From the NCBI RefSeq assembly GCF_009905605.1, contig NZ_JAAAKZ010000023.1, positions 1 to 63,256 of the forward strand: DNA of 63,256 nt, in the 5' to 3' direction. Under the pieces are notes generated by a model. The model saw nothing but the letters and a program-made list of their open reading frames with translations, was not told the origin of the DNA and ran no database searches. Below are positions 17,300 to 26,652 of this stretch, piece after piece; position 1 is the first letter of the stretch; every line of letters starts with the position of its first letter. Both the position numbers and the translations under genes were made by a program. This DNA comes from Runella sp. CRIBMP. GTDB lineage: Bacteria; Bacteroidota; Bacteroidia; Cytophagales; Spirosomataceae.

Positions 17300-17746
17300 A
17301 CTATTGCCTCCATCCTTAATCATATAAGTGTGTAATATGGTTACCAAATAGGGTATTTTGCGGGCGATTACAACGTCCAGAACTTCATCCTAGCCTTGTT
17401 TGGTGAGCGCACTTACAACAACGTCACCCGTAAAAACCACCAAATCGGGTTTTATTTCATCAAGAGTACTCCGCATCAATGCTATTGATTTTTTGGAGGG
17501 CGCCGCCCCCGCTTTATAATGAATGTCAGTGAACTGAACAATACGTAAAGTACTATCGGAGCGAAACTGAAGCTCTTGCGATCTAGAGTCGATACTGAAG
17601 AGTAAAAAGAATGTAACAAAAGAAAGAGAGAGGAAAAAGAGTTTCTGATATTGATTAATACTCAATCTCCAAGAAAGTGGCCTACTGGTATGGGTTGCAT
17701 TCTTTTGTATGAATAATAAAATGAGTAAATATTGTAACCTATTCAA
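17300..17746 (-). pseudogene. Truncated metallophosphoesterase (calcineurin-like)
   Basis: The N-terminal part is intact: a leader-like stretch (KLFFLSLSFVTFFLLFSIDS), then LRIVQFTDIHYKAG (metal-binding DIH) and IKPDLVVFTGDVVV (metal-binding GD), both typical of calcineurin-like phosphoesterases. An in-frame TAG at 17390-17392 follows KQG. Directly after it the same frame continues DEVLDVVIARKIPYLVT, which fits the family consensus after a tryptophan (GWDEVL), so the stop is a nonsense change. The expected GNHD motif is not found and further stops follow. The gene is dead or makes only a short fragment. Confidence 0.72.
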
Positions 17747-18075
17747 ATAGTAGTTTTGGAGAACTCATTGGTCGAATTAACTTTTGTATACTTTTATCTA
17801 TTTAATGCATTTAATTTTGCATACATAGATTAGTATACAGGTTTATCTTACAAAATAGCCTTAAAAACGAACGACAATTGTTCGATCTTGTTTACTAAAA
17901 TCATTGCTCGGTTTGTACAATTAGACCTGCGTTTTTTTGTACATGACAAGTCATCACATTTTAAATCAAAACTCAGAAATACTGTACTTTCCATAATGGA
18001 ATGGTGGGATCCGATATGGCTGTTTTGTTGAGGTGTGGCTGGCTTAGTAAATTCTTGGATAACGTTTTTATTTAT
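17747..18075. other. Gene-free stretch between the phosphoesterase remnant and the DeoR gene
   Basis: No credible gene is seen. It contains a dyad ATGCA...TGCAT at 17805-17822 that resembles one upstream of the susC-like gene at 19057, plus two GTATAC hexamers. It may be the old promoter region of the phosphoesterase. Confidence 0.35.
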
Positions 18076-18846
18076 CTACAAAATAATCATTCCTCTTTGG
18101 GTGTATTTACTAAATCGAGGAGAGTCGGGAGAGAGCTCAGTGATTAAGAAATCAATATCATTCAGCTCACAAACGCGAAGGCGTTGTGTACTCCCGAGTT
18201 TTTCACTAATAGTGACAATCGCCGTTCTTTTACAGGCCTTTATCATTGCTTTTTTTACCTGAACTGCCTCCAAATCAGAATCTGTAATCCCTTCGCTATC
18301 AATAGAATTTGTTCCTAAAATACACAGATCTGCACTGATGTCATTAATTCGACTGATTACTTCCCCGCCAACACTTATTTGAGAGTTTTTTACCAATTGA
18401 CCTCCAAAAAAAATAACTTCCACATTGGGGTGGTCGCAGAGTTGCAACGCAGTGGTCAAGCTTACAGTAAAAAAAGTTGCGTGTAAATTCTGCGGCAATG
18501 CCCTCACTAATTCTCGAACGGTGGTTCCCCCACCAATCATTACAAACATCCCATTTTCAATCAATGAAGCTGCTTTTTGGGCAATTATTGTTTTCTCAGA
18601 GAAGGCATAAGTACTACTCGGAACATAATCATAATGATACGATTTTGACAGTGCACCTCCGTGTACTTTTATCAATTCACCCGCCTCCGCTAATTCATTC
18701 AAATCTCGACGAATTGTATCTTCCGATACGTTCAGCATTGCTCCTAAATCTGCCGACAAAGCCCGGTTATGAAGGTTCACTTGTTTCATTATGAATGCCT
18801 GACGTTCTCGTTTCAGCATGTGTGCTTGGACTTGGTGCATATTCAT
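18076..18846 (-). CDS. DeoR/GlpR-family transcriptional regulator
   Basis: This 256-residue protein has an N-terminal DeoR winged helix: RERQAFIMKQVNLHNRALSA, then LNVSEDTIRRDLNELAEAGELIKVHGGAL, the family signature (about residues 12-65). The sugar-phosphate-binding DeoRC domain follows (VMIGGGTTVRELVRAL, TVSLTTALQL, VEVIFFGGQL, DLCILGTNSID...GITDSDLEAVQVKKAMI). Such proteins repress sugar or nucleoside genes until a phosphorylated sugar binds. AAAGG lies 5 nt before the chosen ATG at 18846. An internal ATG at 18819 is possible. It is divergent from the SusC/SusD pair, its most likely target. Confidence 0.9.
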   Translation of the reverse strand: MNMHQVQAHMLKRERQAFIMKQVNLHNRALSADLGAMLNVSEDTIRRDLNELAEAGELIKVHGGALSKSYHYDYVPSSTYAFSEKTIIAQKAASLIENGMFVMIGGGTTVRELVRALPQNLHATFFTVSLTTALQLCDHPNVEVIFFGGQLVKNSQISVGGEVISRINDISADLCILGTNSIDSEGITDSDLEAVQVKKAMIKACKRTAIVTISEKLGSTQRLRVCELNDIDFLITELSPDSPRFSKYTQRGMIIL

Positions 18847-18987
18847 ACTACCTTTTGATGTAAACCTGCAAATAAATGCAATTATAACAACTGCTTTTAA
18901 TTAAAAAAGTAAAATCTATTAAAAATCTATGGTTTATTTATCAAAAAAATCACAAAAAGCGAAAAAAAAATAAAATTTCGTGTCGAG

Positions 18988-19008
18988 ATATGCAGTTTTT
19001 TTGCATAT
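18988..19008. promoter_or_regulatory. Inverted repeat upstream of the first susC-like gene
   Basis: Arms ATATGCA (18988-18994) and TGCATAT (19002-19008) lie 49 bp upstream of the ATG at 19057, in the divergent region shared with the DeoR gene. A related dyad occurs at 17805-17822. It is a candidate operator for the DeoR-type regulator. Confidence 0.4.
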
Positions 19009-19056
19009 TTATTGCGGTTTTTTGCCGATTTCAATAAACATCTTTTTTCAACCACT

Positions 19057-22000
19057 ATGAGCCAAAATAATTACATTAAAAACAACGCAGAAAGACTGCG
19101 TTTGGTAGTGCGGCGAACGGTTGGAACAACCTTAGCGATTTTATTTTCGCTTAACGTTTGGGCCCAATCGTATACCGTAAAAGGAAAAGTAACCGACACC
19201 AACGGACAGCCAATACCTGGTGCTACCGTACAGGTGCCTGGAACTGCGACCGGAACCGCCGCCAACATTGACGGCGAATTTACCCTGCCTTTGACAGGAA
19301 ACGTAAAACTAACTTTCAGCGCCGTGGGTTACAGTTCGGTTAGCCGCGACGTTACTTCAAGCCAATCTATTGTCAATGTATCTCTTCGGGAAGACCAACT
19401 CAATCTGGACGAAGTGGTCGTGACGGGGTCTACCTTACGCGCCGAGCGCCGTCAATTGGGAAATGCCATTACGACCATTAAAGCCGATAATTTGGAGAAA
19501 TCAGGCACACCGAACTTAGTAAGCGCCCTCCAGGGTAAAGTACCTGGAGCCCAAATCACCCAAAACTCTGGTGACCCAGCGGGTGGAATTACGATTCGCC
19601 TGCGCGGCGTAAAATCCATTCAAGGAAGCTCGGATCCGTTGTACGTTATTGACGGGGTAATCGTCAACAACGAAACATCTTCCGTGTCACAACTCGCCCT
19701 TTCGTTGGGTGGGCAAGCACCGAATACGTCGCTGGGGACCAACCGTTTGGCAGACATTAACCCTAACGACATTGAGAGCCTAAACGTCATTAATGGAGCC
19801 GCGGCAGCAGCCCAATATGGCTCACGAGCTGCCAACGGCGTAGTCATTATCACGACCAAACGTGGTAAATCAGGCGCGCCTAAAATCAACTTTTCGACAA
19901 GTTTTTCTTCCAATGAACTCCGAAAAGGCGTCTTTATTTCTACGCTTGGCAAACAATTCGGATTTCCTGCTTTACGCTTACACACTATTGGCGTGATTAC
20001 ACCAGCTCAGGTAGCCGCCAACCCAGGTACAACGACCGTAGGAATCGTACGCGATGGCGCCACATCGCAATTGGCTTCCAACCTAGTGGACGTAACCCGT
20101 TACAATTATTTCGACCAAATTTTCCGTACGGGACTCGGCAACGACAACACCGTCTCCATTTCGGGCGGAACAGACCGCACCCAGTATTTCATTTCAGCGT
20201 CTTACATGAAAAACGAAGGAATTGTGAAAGGAGTTGATTTTCGGCGGGTGGGCTTGCGCGCACGCGTTGACCAACGACTTACCAACTGGGCTAAGCTATC
20301 GGCTGGACTAAATTATTCCAACAGTTTTTCCAATGAAAAACCCAACGGAAACGTGTTTTATAGCCCCATTAATTCCGTCACAATTACCAACAACATTTAC
20401 GACATCACACAACGCGATGCCGCTGGTAACTTGTTGGCGGTGGAACCAACACGCGTAAATCCATTGACTACGGTAGAAGCCATGCAGTTTACACAAGCCG
20501 TAAACCGCACAATTGCCGACGCACAACTTAACCTTACGCCTATCAAAGGATTAGGAATTGACTGGATTGTGGGAGTTGACACTTATTCTCAATTAGGGAA
20601 AAACTACATCCCACCGTATCCTTACCAAGCAGTAGCAGGATTACCAGCCGAGCGCTATCCTGATGGTTTTGCCGCCAATGCCACCAACAACGTAACGCAA
20701 TTCAACAGTGATATTAACGCTACCTACGAAATCGACCTGAGCAAAGACCTTAAACTCAATGCGGCGGCGGGCTTCAACTATCAGTTTTACCAAGCTGATT
20801 TTACCAGGGCAAGCGGTTTGAATACGGCACCATTCATCGAAACGGTAAGCGGAGCCGCCAGCACCACCGTAACGGCAGGGTATGGCTTAGACCGTTATAA
20901 TTTGAGCGGCTTCTTTGCGCAAGCAACCATTGGTTACAAAAACTTAGCCTTCCTTACTGGAGCTATTCGTCGCGACCGTTCTTCTAAATTTTCACCCGCT
21001 GAAACCAACCAAACCTATCCTAAAATAAGCGGTAGTTTTGTCGTTTCAGACTTAGAATTTTGGGAAAACAGCGGCCTGACTGGTATTTGGGATGGTTTTA
21101 AACTTCGTGCTTCGTACGGACAGGCGGGTAACCTGACGGGAATTGGAAGCTACAGCCGTTTTTGGCAGTTCTCTCCCGTTCCATTCTTGGGTAGAAACAC
21201 CATTATCCCAGGCAGTACCTTGGCCAACCCTCGCGTACGTCCAGAGCGAATGGAGGAAGTTGAAGTGGGAGCTGACCTTTCCTTCTTGAAAAGCAGAGTG
21301 AACATCGGTGTTTCGGTCTATAACCAGCAAATTAAAGACCTCGTTGTTAACCGCGAATTAGCTCCTTCAACGGGTGGTACTGGTATCGTAAACAACGTAG
21401 GAACGATGGAAAATAAAGGTTTTGAAATTAGCCTGAACGCATTGGCCGTAAAGAAAAATGATTTCTCTGCCGACTTTACGGTGATTTACAACCAAAATCG
21501 TAACAAAATTTTGGACATTGACCAAGGCAATCCCAGAACGTCAACCCTCACCATCGGCAACTCGGCAGGCGCGCCAGTGTTCTTGATTGAAGGACAGCCG
21601 GCCAGTGTATTTTATGGATGGCCCTATGCTTACAATTCCGACGGCTCACTACTCTTGACGCCTCAAAACCTTCCCCAGCGAGAGCGCGGAACCCAAGACC
21701 CCAATGATCCTACTAAATTTACCGTGAGTCGCGCGGCTGATGGGCAGCCTACTGGTGCCTTTGTACGGACGGTTATCGGAAATCCCAACCCAAAATGGAC
21801 GGGTTCATTCAGTGGGAATTTTACTTATAAAAAAGTAGGCCTTCGCTTTTTATTGGATGCCGTTCAAGGCGTACAGGTGTTCAACGCCGACAAACGCACG
21901 CGTAACAACGTCGGTATCGGTGACATCGCCGAAGCAGAAATGCTCGGAACCATGGCACGCGGCTACGTATTTTCACTGGCCAACATCGAAGAATATCGCG

Positions 22001-22242
22001 TAGATGACGGCTCATTCACCAAATTGCGTGAGTTGGCGCTTACGTACCAATTGCCTAAAGTAAAGGGAATCACGAATTGGAACGTTTCTTTGATTGGACG
22101 GAACCTGATTTCTTGGGATAAATACAACGGTTTTGACCCCGAAACCAACGCTGGAAACAACAGCGATATTTTGCGCGGGGTTGACTTCGGTAACGTGCCC
22201 ATTCCCCGTACCTATCAGGTGCAGTTGAACCTATCGTTTTAA
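19057..22242 (+). CDS. SusC/RagA-family TonB-dependent outer membrane transporter
   Basis: This 1061-residue protein starts at the ATG at 19057 (MSQNNYIKNN). An upstream TTG at 19012 would add an unlikely extension. The leader (TTLAILFSLNVWAQ) is followed by a carboxypeptidase-regulatory-like domain (SYTVKGKVTDTNGQPIPGAT). Then come the SusC signature LDEVVVTGSTLRAERRQLG, the plug with LQGKVPGAQITQNSGDP and PLYVIDGVIVNNE, and a 22-strand barrel ending YQVQLNLSF. It imports a substrate bound by the SusD-like lipoprotein encoded 21 bp downstream, using TonB energy. No degradative enzyme gene is adjacent, so the substrate is unclear. The divergent DeoR gene probably regulates it. Confidence 0.93.
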   Translation: MSQNNYIKNNAERLRLVVRRTVGTTLAILFSLNVWAQSYTVKGKVTDTNGQPIPGATVQVPGTATGTAANIDGEFTLPLTGNVKLTFSAVGYSSVSRDVTSSQSIVNVSLREDQLNLDEVVVTGSTLRAERRQLGNAITTIKADNLEKSGTPNLVSALQGKVPGAQITQNSGDPAGGITIRLRGVKSIQGSSDPLYVIDGVIVNNETSSVSQLALSLGGQAPNTSLGTNRLADINPNDIESLNVINGAAAAAQYGSRAANGVVIITTKRGKSGAPKINFSTSFSSNELRKGVFISTLGKQFGFPALRLHTIGVITPAQVAANPGTTTVGIVRDGATSQLASNLVDVTRYNYFDQIFRTGLGNDNTVSISGGTDRTQYFISASYMKNEGIVKGVDFRRVGLRARVDQRLTNWAKLSAGLNYSNSFSNEKPNGNVFYSPINSVTITNNIYDITQRDAAGNLLAVEPTRVNPLTTVEAMQFTQAVNRTIADAQLNLTPIKGLGIDWIVGVDTYSQLGKNYIPPYPYQAVAGLPAERYPDGFAANATNNVTQFNSDINATYEIDLSKDLKLNAAAGFNYQFYQADFTRASGLNTAPFIETVSGAASTTVTAGYGLDRYNLSGFFAQATIGYKNLAFLTGAIRRDRSSKFSPAETNQTYPKISGSFVVSDLEFWENSGLTGIWDGFKLRASYGQAGNLTGIGSYSRFWQFSPVPFLGRNTIIPGSTLANPRVRPERMEEVEVGADLSFLKSRVNIGVSVYNQQIKDLVVNRELAPSTGGTGIVNNVGTMENKGFEISLNALAVKKNDFSADFTVIYNQNRNKILDIDQGNPRTSTLTIGNSAGAPVFLIEGQPASVFYGWPYAYNSDGSLLLTPQNLPQRERGTQDPNDPTKFTVSRAADGQPTGAFVRTVIGNPNPKWTGSFSGNFTYKKVGLRFLLDAVQGVQVFNADKRTRNNVGIGDIAEAEMLGTMARGYVFSLANIEEYRVDDGSFTKLRELALTYQLPKVKGITNWNVSLIGRNLISWDKYNGFDPETNAGNNSDILRGVDFGNVPIPRTYQVQLNLSF

Positions 22243-22263
22243 TTTGAAACCGTGAATTTTTCT

Positions 22264-23589
22264 ATGAAAAAGATCATCCTATATTCCATTTTATCAGGAC
22301 TTATGCTCACGGCTACGTCCTGTGACCAAGAGTACCTCAACCCAAGCGCCGCGAGTGAAACGCAGGTTACGACCGACCTCAACGGCTTGATTACACTTTG
22401 CAATGGATTGCAATTTCGTTATACCAGCACCCGAGCGGGTGTTCTATACACTGCCATTACGGCCAGCGGCCTTACTACACGTGAGTTGACCGTTTTGAAC
22501 GCAGGAAACACCGATGAAGATCAACTCCGAATCGGCGGTGCTAACGTAACACCTAGCAACGGCGTTTTGCGTAATTTATGGTCACAAAATCAATTGGTGA
22601 AAGCCAATGCCGATTTAATCTTGAAAAGCGTAGGCAGCGTTGCTGGCGATGCAGGGACCAAGAGCGGGATTACGGTTTATGCTTCCATATTCAGAGCCTT
22701 GGCGCTTGGTACTCAGGCCCAATTTTGGCAGCAGTTACCCGTAGAAACCGCAGACAACGCCAAATTTGTAACCCGCGAAGAAGCATTAAAGGAAGCTGTT
22801 CGCACGCTTGAATCGGCGGCAACTACCCTTGCGGCAACGCCCGTTTCAACTACGTTTACAGGCCGTATTGTTCCGGGAATTGATTTAGCAAATACCCTTC
22901 AAGCATTGATTGCCCGTTTCAGCATTATGACTGGCGACAATGCCAAAGCCTTGGCGGCCGCCAACAAAGTTGATTTGACCAAAAAGTCATCGTTTAATTT
23001 TGACGATGCTGTTCAAAACCCGCTGTTTTTTAACACCTTCGGAAACCGTAACGTGACCGAACCCTTGAATGCTACATTGGGCTTGCCTGAAGCATTACGC
23101 CCAATAGCCACCGACAAACGATTGGCATTTTATTTGTCTAATCCCGCTGGGGTACCAGTAGGTGGGGTAAATCTAGGTCGCGCCAGCTTCTTTACCGCCA
23201 ACAACGCTGGCATTCCAGTGTATTTGCCAGGAGAAATGTTGTTGATTCGTGCCGAGGCGAGTGCCCGTCTAAATGATTTAGCGGCTGCCACAACCGCTCT
23301 GAACGCAGTCCTAACCAAAACCACCGATGCGTGGGGAATTGGGGCAGCATTGCCTGAGTATGCAGGTGCCAACACGGCCGACGCTATTTTGACCGAAATT
23401 TATCGTCAGCGTAGTATTGAACTGTACCTGTCGGGATTGAGATTAGAAGACAGTCGACGTTTCAATCGTTTGGCCCCAGTTGCTGGCAATACCGCTTCTC
23501 AAATCGAGCGTAATCGTACTTTCTACCCTTATCCATTGGTTGAACGAGATAACAACGGAGCCAATACCCCTGCCGACCCCGCGATTTAA
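22264..23589 (+). CDS. SusD/RagB-family surface nutrient-binding lipoprotein
   Basis: Started at the ATG at 22264 (MKKIILYSILSGLMLTATSC) this is a 441-residue lipoprotein with the lipobox cysteine in ATSC. The GTG at 22252 is less likely. Helical, TPR-like segments typical of SusD are visible (NLWSQNQLVKANADLIL, IFRALALGTQAQFW, LPGEMLLIRAEASARLNDLAAATTALNAVL, IYRQRSIELYLSGLRLEDSRRFN). It ends with a short YPYPLVERDNN segment instead of the usual WPIP...QNPGY tail, so it belongs to a divergent SusD subgroup. It pairs with the upstream SusC protein. Confidence 0.88.
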   Translation: MKKIILYSILSGLMLTATSCDQEYLNPSAASETQVTTDLNGLITLCNGLQFRYTSTRAGVLYTAITASGLTTRELTVLNAGNTDEDQLRIGGANVTPSNGVLRNLWSQNQLVKANADLILKSVGSVAGDAGTKSGITVYASIFRALALGTQAQFWQQLPVETADNAKFVTREEALKEAVRTLESAATTLAATPVSTTFTGRIVPGIDLANTLQALIARFSIMTGDNAKALAAANKVDLTKKSSFNFDDAVQNPLFFNTFGNRNVTEPLNATLGLPEALRPIATDKRLAFYLSNPAGVPVGGVNLGRASFFTANNAGIPVYLPGEMLLIRAEASARLNDLAAATTALNAVLTKTTDAWGIGAALPEYAGANTADAILTEIYRQRSIELYLSGLRLEDSRRFNRLAPVAGNTASQIERNRTFYPYPLVERDNNGANTPADPAI

Positions 23590-23607
23590 GTGCTGAATTT
23601 GTTAATG

Positions 23608-23661
23608 CTATATTATACAAAAAATCCCTGCCTCACGACAGGGATTTTTTGTATAATATAG
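23608..23661. terminator. Bidirectional terminator between the first susCD pair and the PUL operon
   Basis: Two perfectly complementary 23-bp arms (23608-23630 and 23639-23661) flank the 8-nt loop CCTCACGA. The upper stem has TCCCTG/CAGGGA followed by T6 on both strands, so it can stop transcription from both converging operons. Confidence 0.9.
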
Positions 23662-23775
23662 TCATCAGAACTTTCACAACCCGTTTTAAAATATCAATCA
23701 AGGGGTTTGAACATTAACTGAATCTTGCCAAATAGACTGCGCGGGCAACCCAGCATACTTTCTCTATTTGCAAAT

Positions 23776-24519
23776 TTAGAAGTAGCCTCCTTTTTCGGTA
23801 ATTTCCTGAATGCTTTGCCCTTCATGGACCCATTCAAAAATCACCCTTTCGTTTTCTTTGATTTCCTCAGCTCGAAGCAACACTTGATAGGCAATCTCCC
23901 TCGGCACGACCAATACCCCGTCAATGTCGCCCAATACCACATCCCCAGGTTTGATGGTAACATCTCCAATCTGTAAGGTCACCTGATAATGGGTGATCAG
24001 GCAACGGCCAAGACTACCGTTGGAAATACGGTATTTGTAAAAAATAGGAAACCCTTCGGCAATGATCTGGTGGGTATCTCGGATGCCGCCATCAATGCAG
24101 GCAGCTTTTACTTTTTTCCCTTTGGCGGTCGCAGTCATTACTCCACCCCAGAGCGTAGCTTTTTCGTCGCGTGAGGTGTCCCACATGATGAATGTATCTT
24201 CCTGTATTTCGTCCAGCATCTTGACCCGGAACTCCATTTCTCCCTTGATCATGGCATTGGGAGAGCTTTTAACAGTAAACGCAAATCCCGCGACGGTGTG
24301 GTATTCGCGCAGGGGTATTATATGATTGGGCAACGCCTGATTAAGAAGGCAAAATTCCCGCAATACGTCATTGACCGCTCCGGTGTAGAGTTGCTCAAAA
24401 CGAGTTAAGAGTTCTTTTTCAGCAATGGGAAATGTGACGTCAGGTTTGCCTTCGCGGGCTTCGATGAGTTGTTCGAGGTTCATCATGCCCACCTCTTTTT
24501 GATATTGATCTACACTCAT
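23776..24519 (-). CDS. RraA-family protein, putative 4-hydroxy-2-oxoacid aldolase
   Basis: This 247-residue protein is in the RraA/HMG-aldolase (formerly dimethylmenaquinone methyltransferase) family. Visible motifs are YTGAVNDVLREF near residue 45, WGGVMTATAKGKKVKAACIDGGIRDTHQI (the GG...DGxxRD active-site signature with metal and pyruvate contacts), PIFYKYRIS, and PGDVVLGDIDGVLVVPRE (DxDG segment). Family members with catalytic activity cleave 2-oxo-4-hydroxy acids to pyruvate. It is the last gene of the minus-strand PUL operon, 52 bp after the lactonase gene. A final aldolase step for a 2-keto-3-deoxy sugar acid is inferred from context. Confidence 0.85.
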   Translation of the reverse strand: MSVDQYQKEVGMMNLEQLIEAREGKPDVTFPIAEKELLTRFEQLYTGAVNDVLREFCLLNQALPNHIIPLREYHTVAGFAFTVKSSPNAMIKGEMEFRVKMLDEIQEDTFIMWDTSRDEKATLWGGVMTATAKGKKVKAACIDGGIRDTHQIIAEGFPIFYKYRISNGSLGRCLITHYQVTLQIGDVTIKPGDVVLGDIDGVLVVPREIAYQVLLRAEEIKENERVIFEWVHEGQSIQEITEKGGYF

Positions 24520-24571
24520 ATTTTTATTTTTTATTTGATGAATTTGTTACCTGTTTGGATATATACTCCAT

Positions 24572-25384
24572 TTAAAGGGGCTTACAGCTTAAGATTTGTC
24601 CTTTTTCGGCTTCGGTAATAACCAATCCCGATTTTCTGGTAGGGTCAAAGGCGCAGTTGGTGGGATTTTGCCCCGGCATTGGTATTTGCCCGATGAAGAC
24701 TCCTTCCAGGCTTACCACTCTGACCGACGCGGTACCGTAAACGGCCACATAGAGATTTCCATCTTCCCCGAAGGCCATTCCGTCCGGACCACCGGGGCCA
24801 TCAGGGCCGCCGATGTTACATTCTATTTTTGCATTTTGCCAAACTGCGGCATCTGCATTCCATTGGCCTTTCCAAAGACGGTGTCGGTACGTCTCGGCTA
24901 TTACGAGCTCCATTCCGTCAGCGCTGAACGCCAATCCGTTGGGAAAATACAGGCCTTCGGCAATTTTCCTGACCTCACCTAATTTAGTCAACACACAAAC
25001 ATAACCGGTCGGCTCTCGGCGAGAATTGCCGGGACAGGTAAAAACCAAGTTACCGTTAATGTCAAAGGCAAGGTCGTTGGGGTTGCTCAGAGCTTCGGTT
25101 CCGCATTGATAAACAATGGTTTGTGTTTGTCGGGTTACAGGGTCAAACCGACGGACTGAGTTTTGTTCCGAATCACAAAACCAAATATATCCCGCTCCGT
25201 CAATGGCAACGCCGTTGGGGCCGCCTCCGACGGGAAAGCGATGAAGTCGGCCGTCTTTGAGTTGAACCAAACTTCCTCCTTTTAATTCTACCGCCCACAA
25301 ACTTCCATCCACTGCAAAAGCAGGGCCCTCCGGAAAATTCAGACCTTCTGCCATTATATTTACTTCCGCCTCTAACACCTTCAT
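24572..25384 (-). CDS. SMP-30/gluconolactonase/LRE family lactonase
   Basis: This 270-residue six-bladed propeller starts at the ATG at 25384, just after the MFS stop. A TTG at 25390 is the alternative. Family motifs are EGPAFAVDGSLWAVE (metal-binding Glu in the first blade), GGPNGVAIDGAGYIWFCDSEQNSVRRFD, SNPNDLAFDINGNLVFT (metal-binding Asn), FPNGLAFSADGMELVIAET, and GGPDGMAFGEDGNLYVAVYG (metal-binding Asp). It should hydrolyse a sugar lactone to the aldonic acid. It sits between the MFS and RraA genes, consistent with an oxidative sugar route. Confidence 0.9.
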   Translation of the reverse strand: MKVLEAEVNIMAEGLNFPEGPAFAVDGSLWAVELKGGSLVQLKDGRLHRFPVGGGPNGVAIDGAGYIWFCDSEQNSVRRFDPVTRQTQTIVYQCGTEALSNPNDLAFDINGNLVFTCPGNSRREPTGYVCVLTKLGEVRKIAEGLYFPNGLAFSADGMELVIAETYRHRLWKGQWNADAAVWQNAKIECNIGGPDGPGGPDGMAFGEDGNLYVAVYGTASVRVVSLEGVFIGQIPMPGQNPTNCAFDPTRKSGLVITEAEKGQILSCKPL

Positions 25385-25386
25385 TT

Positions 25387-26652
25387 TCAACGGATTTTAT
25401 CTTTTTCAAAAAACCAAACCACCGCCATCCAGATAAGGGCCGCTCCCAGAACGTACATAAATGAAAGATAGGATAACCCCGCCGACAAACCCAGTGTAGG
25501 TTTAAGTACCCCCAAAATATACGGCGAAGTAGCCCCCACCAAAAAAGCACAGGCCAGCATTAGCCCATACGCCGACGAACGGATGTTGGGCGCCACCACT
25601 TCATACAGCGACGCAACGATGTTGGAATCATACCAACCTCGAAAAATGCCAAAGAAAAACAGCGCGGTATAGGTTACTGTTGGAGAAAGGCTGACGCTCA
25701 TCAAATAGATAAACGGCGCGCCTAATAATAGCCCTAATGCCTGCACGATCAGACGGCTCTGCGGTTTTTTGGCGGCGTAGCGGTCGGCGATTTTGCCGCC
25801 CATCAGTACACCCAAGAATGCCCCAGCATGGTGATAAAACAGTGAAGTAAAGCCCGCTTCGGTGAGCGATTGGCCAAATTTTTCGGCTAAAAACGATGGC
25901 ATCCACGTCAGATAGCCCACGTTGACAAACACCATACAGGCAAACGCCAAAGTTAGCATCCAAACTGTAGGTTTACGAACAATAATGCGGGCAACCTGAC
26001 CAACACCGGGCGTATTTTCAGCATTAAAATCATTTCCGAAATTATTTACAAACGCCGGTACATCTTTTTTTACCCGCAGAAAAAACACAATGCCAAGCAG
26101 TATACCAAAACTGCCGAAGAGAAAAAAGGCTCGTTGCCAACCGTAATGCTCACCTACATACCCCGCAATCAATCCGCTCAAAATAATGCCGAAATACACC
26201 GCCGTTTGATGGATCGATAGGGCCAATGAGCGATTTTTAGGGTGGTGCTCACTCAATAGGGAATTGGCCGAAGGCGCATAAAATGCCTCTCCCCCACCCG
26301 TTGCCATACCGCGTAACAGCACGAATTGAATCAGCGTGGTACAAAAACCTGTACTCAACGTAGCCAATGACCAGAAGACAAGGCTAACACCCAGAATATT
26401 ACGCCGCGAAAAACGATCACCGATAAAACCAGCAACGGGGACGAGCAGACCATAGGTCCAGACCAAGGCCGAGGCAATGAGTCCAAGTTCGGCATCCGAC
26501 AGACCCAAATCTTTGCGAATCAGCGGCAGTACTACGCTGAAAATCTGACGGTCGGCCTGATTCAGAAAAAAGGCCAGCCACAGCAGTACCAGCAGCTCCC
26601 ATTTATAGTTTTTGCGGGTGGCAAGCGGCGGTATTTCCAATGATTTGTTCAT
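25387..26652 (-). CDS. MFS transporter, sugar-acid type (ACS-like)
   Basis: This 421-residue protein has about 12 membrane segments. The first half has WELLVLLWLAFFLNQADRQIFSVVLPLI and the MFS signature GFIGDRFSRRN between TM2 and TM3. A cytoplasmic loop (KKDVPAFVNNFGNDFNAENTPGVG) separates the halves, and a second GGKIADRYAAKKPQSR loop lies between TM8 and TM9. The family includes anion/cation symporters for galactonate and hexuronates, so inner membrane uptake of a sugar or sugar acid is likely. Its ATG overlaps the GH2 stop by 4 bp (ATGA), indicating translational coupling. Confidence 0.9.
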   Translation of the reverse strand: MNKSLEIPPLATRKNYKWELLVLLWLAFFLNQADRQIFSVVLPLIRKDLGLSDAELGLIASALVWTYGLLVPVAGFIGDRFSRRNILGVSLVFWSLATLSTGFCTTLIQFVLLRGMATGGGEAFYAPSANSLLSEHHPKNRSLALSIHQTAVYFGIILSGLIAGYVGEHYGWQRAFFLFGSFGILLGIVFFLRVKKDVPAFVNNFGNDFNAENTPGVGQVARIIVRKPTVWMLTLAFACMVFVNVGYLTWMPSFLAEKFGQSLTEAGFTSLFYHHAGAFLGVLMGGKIADRYAAKKPQSRLIVQALGLLLGAPFIYLMSVSLSPTVTYTALFFFGIFRGWYDSNIVASLYEVVAPNIRSSAYGLMLACAFLVGATSPYILGVLKPTLGLSAGLSYLSFMYVLGAALIWMAVVWFFEKDKIR

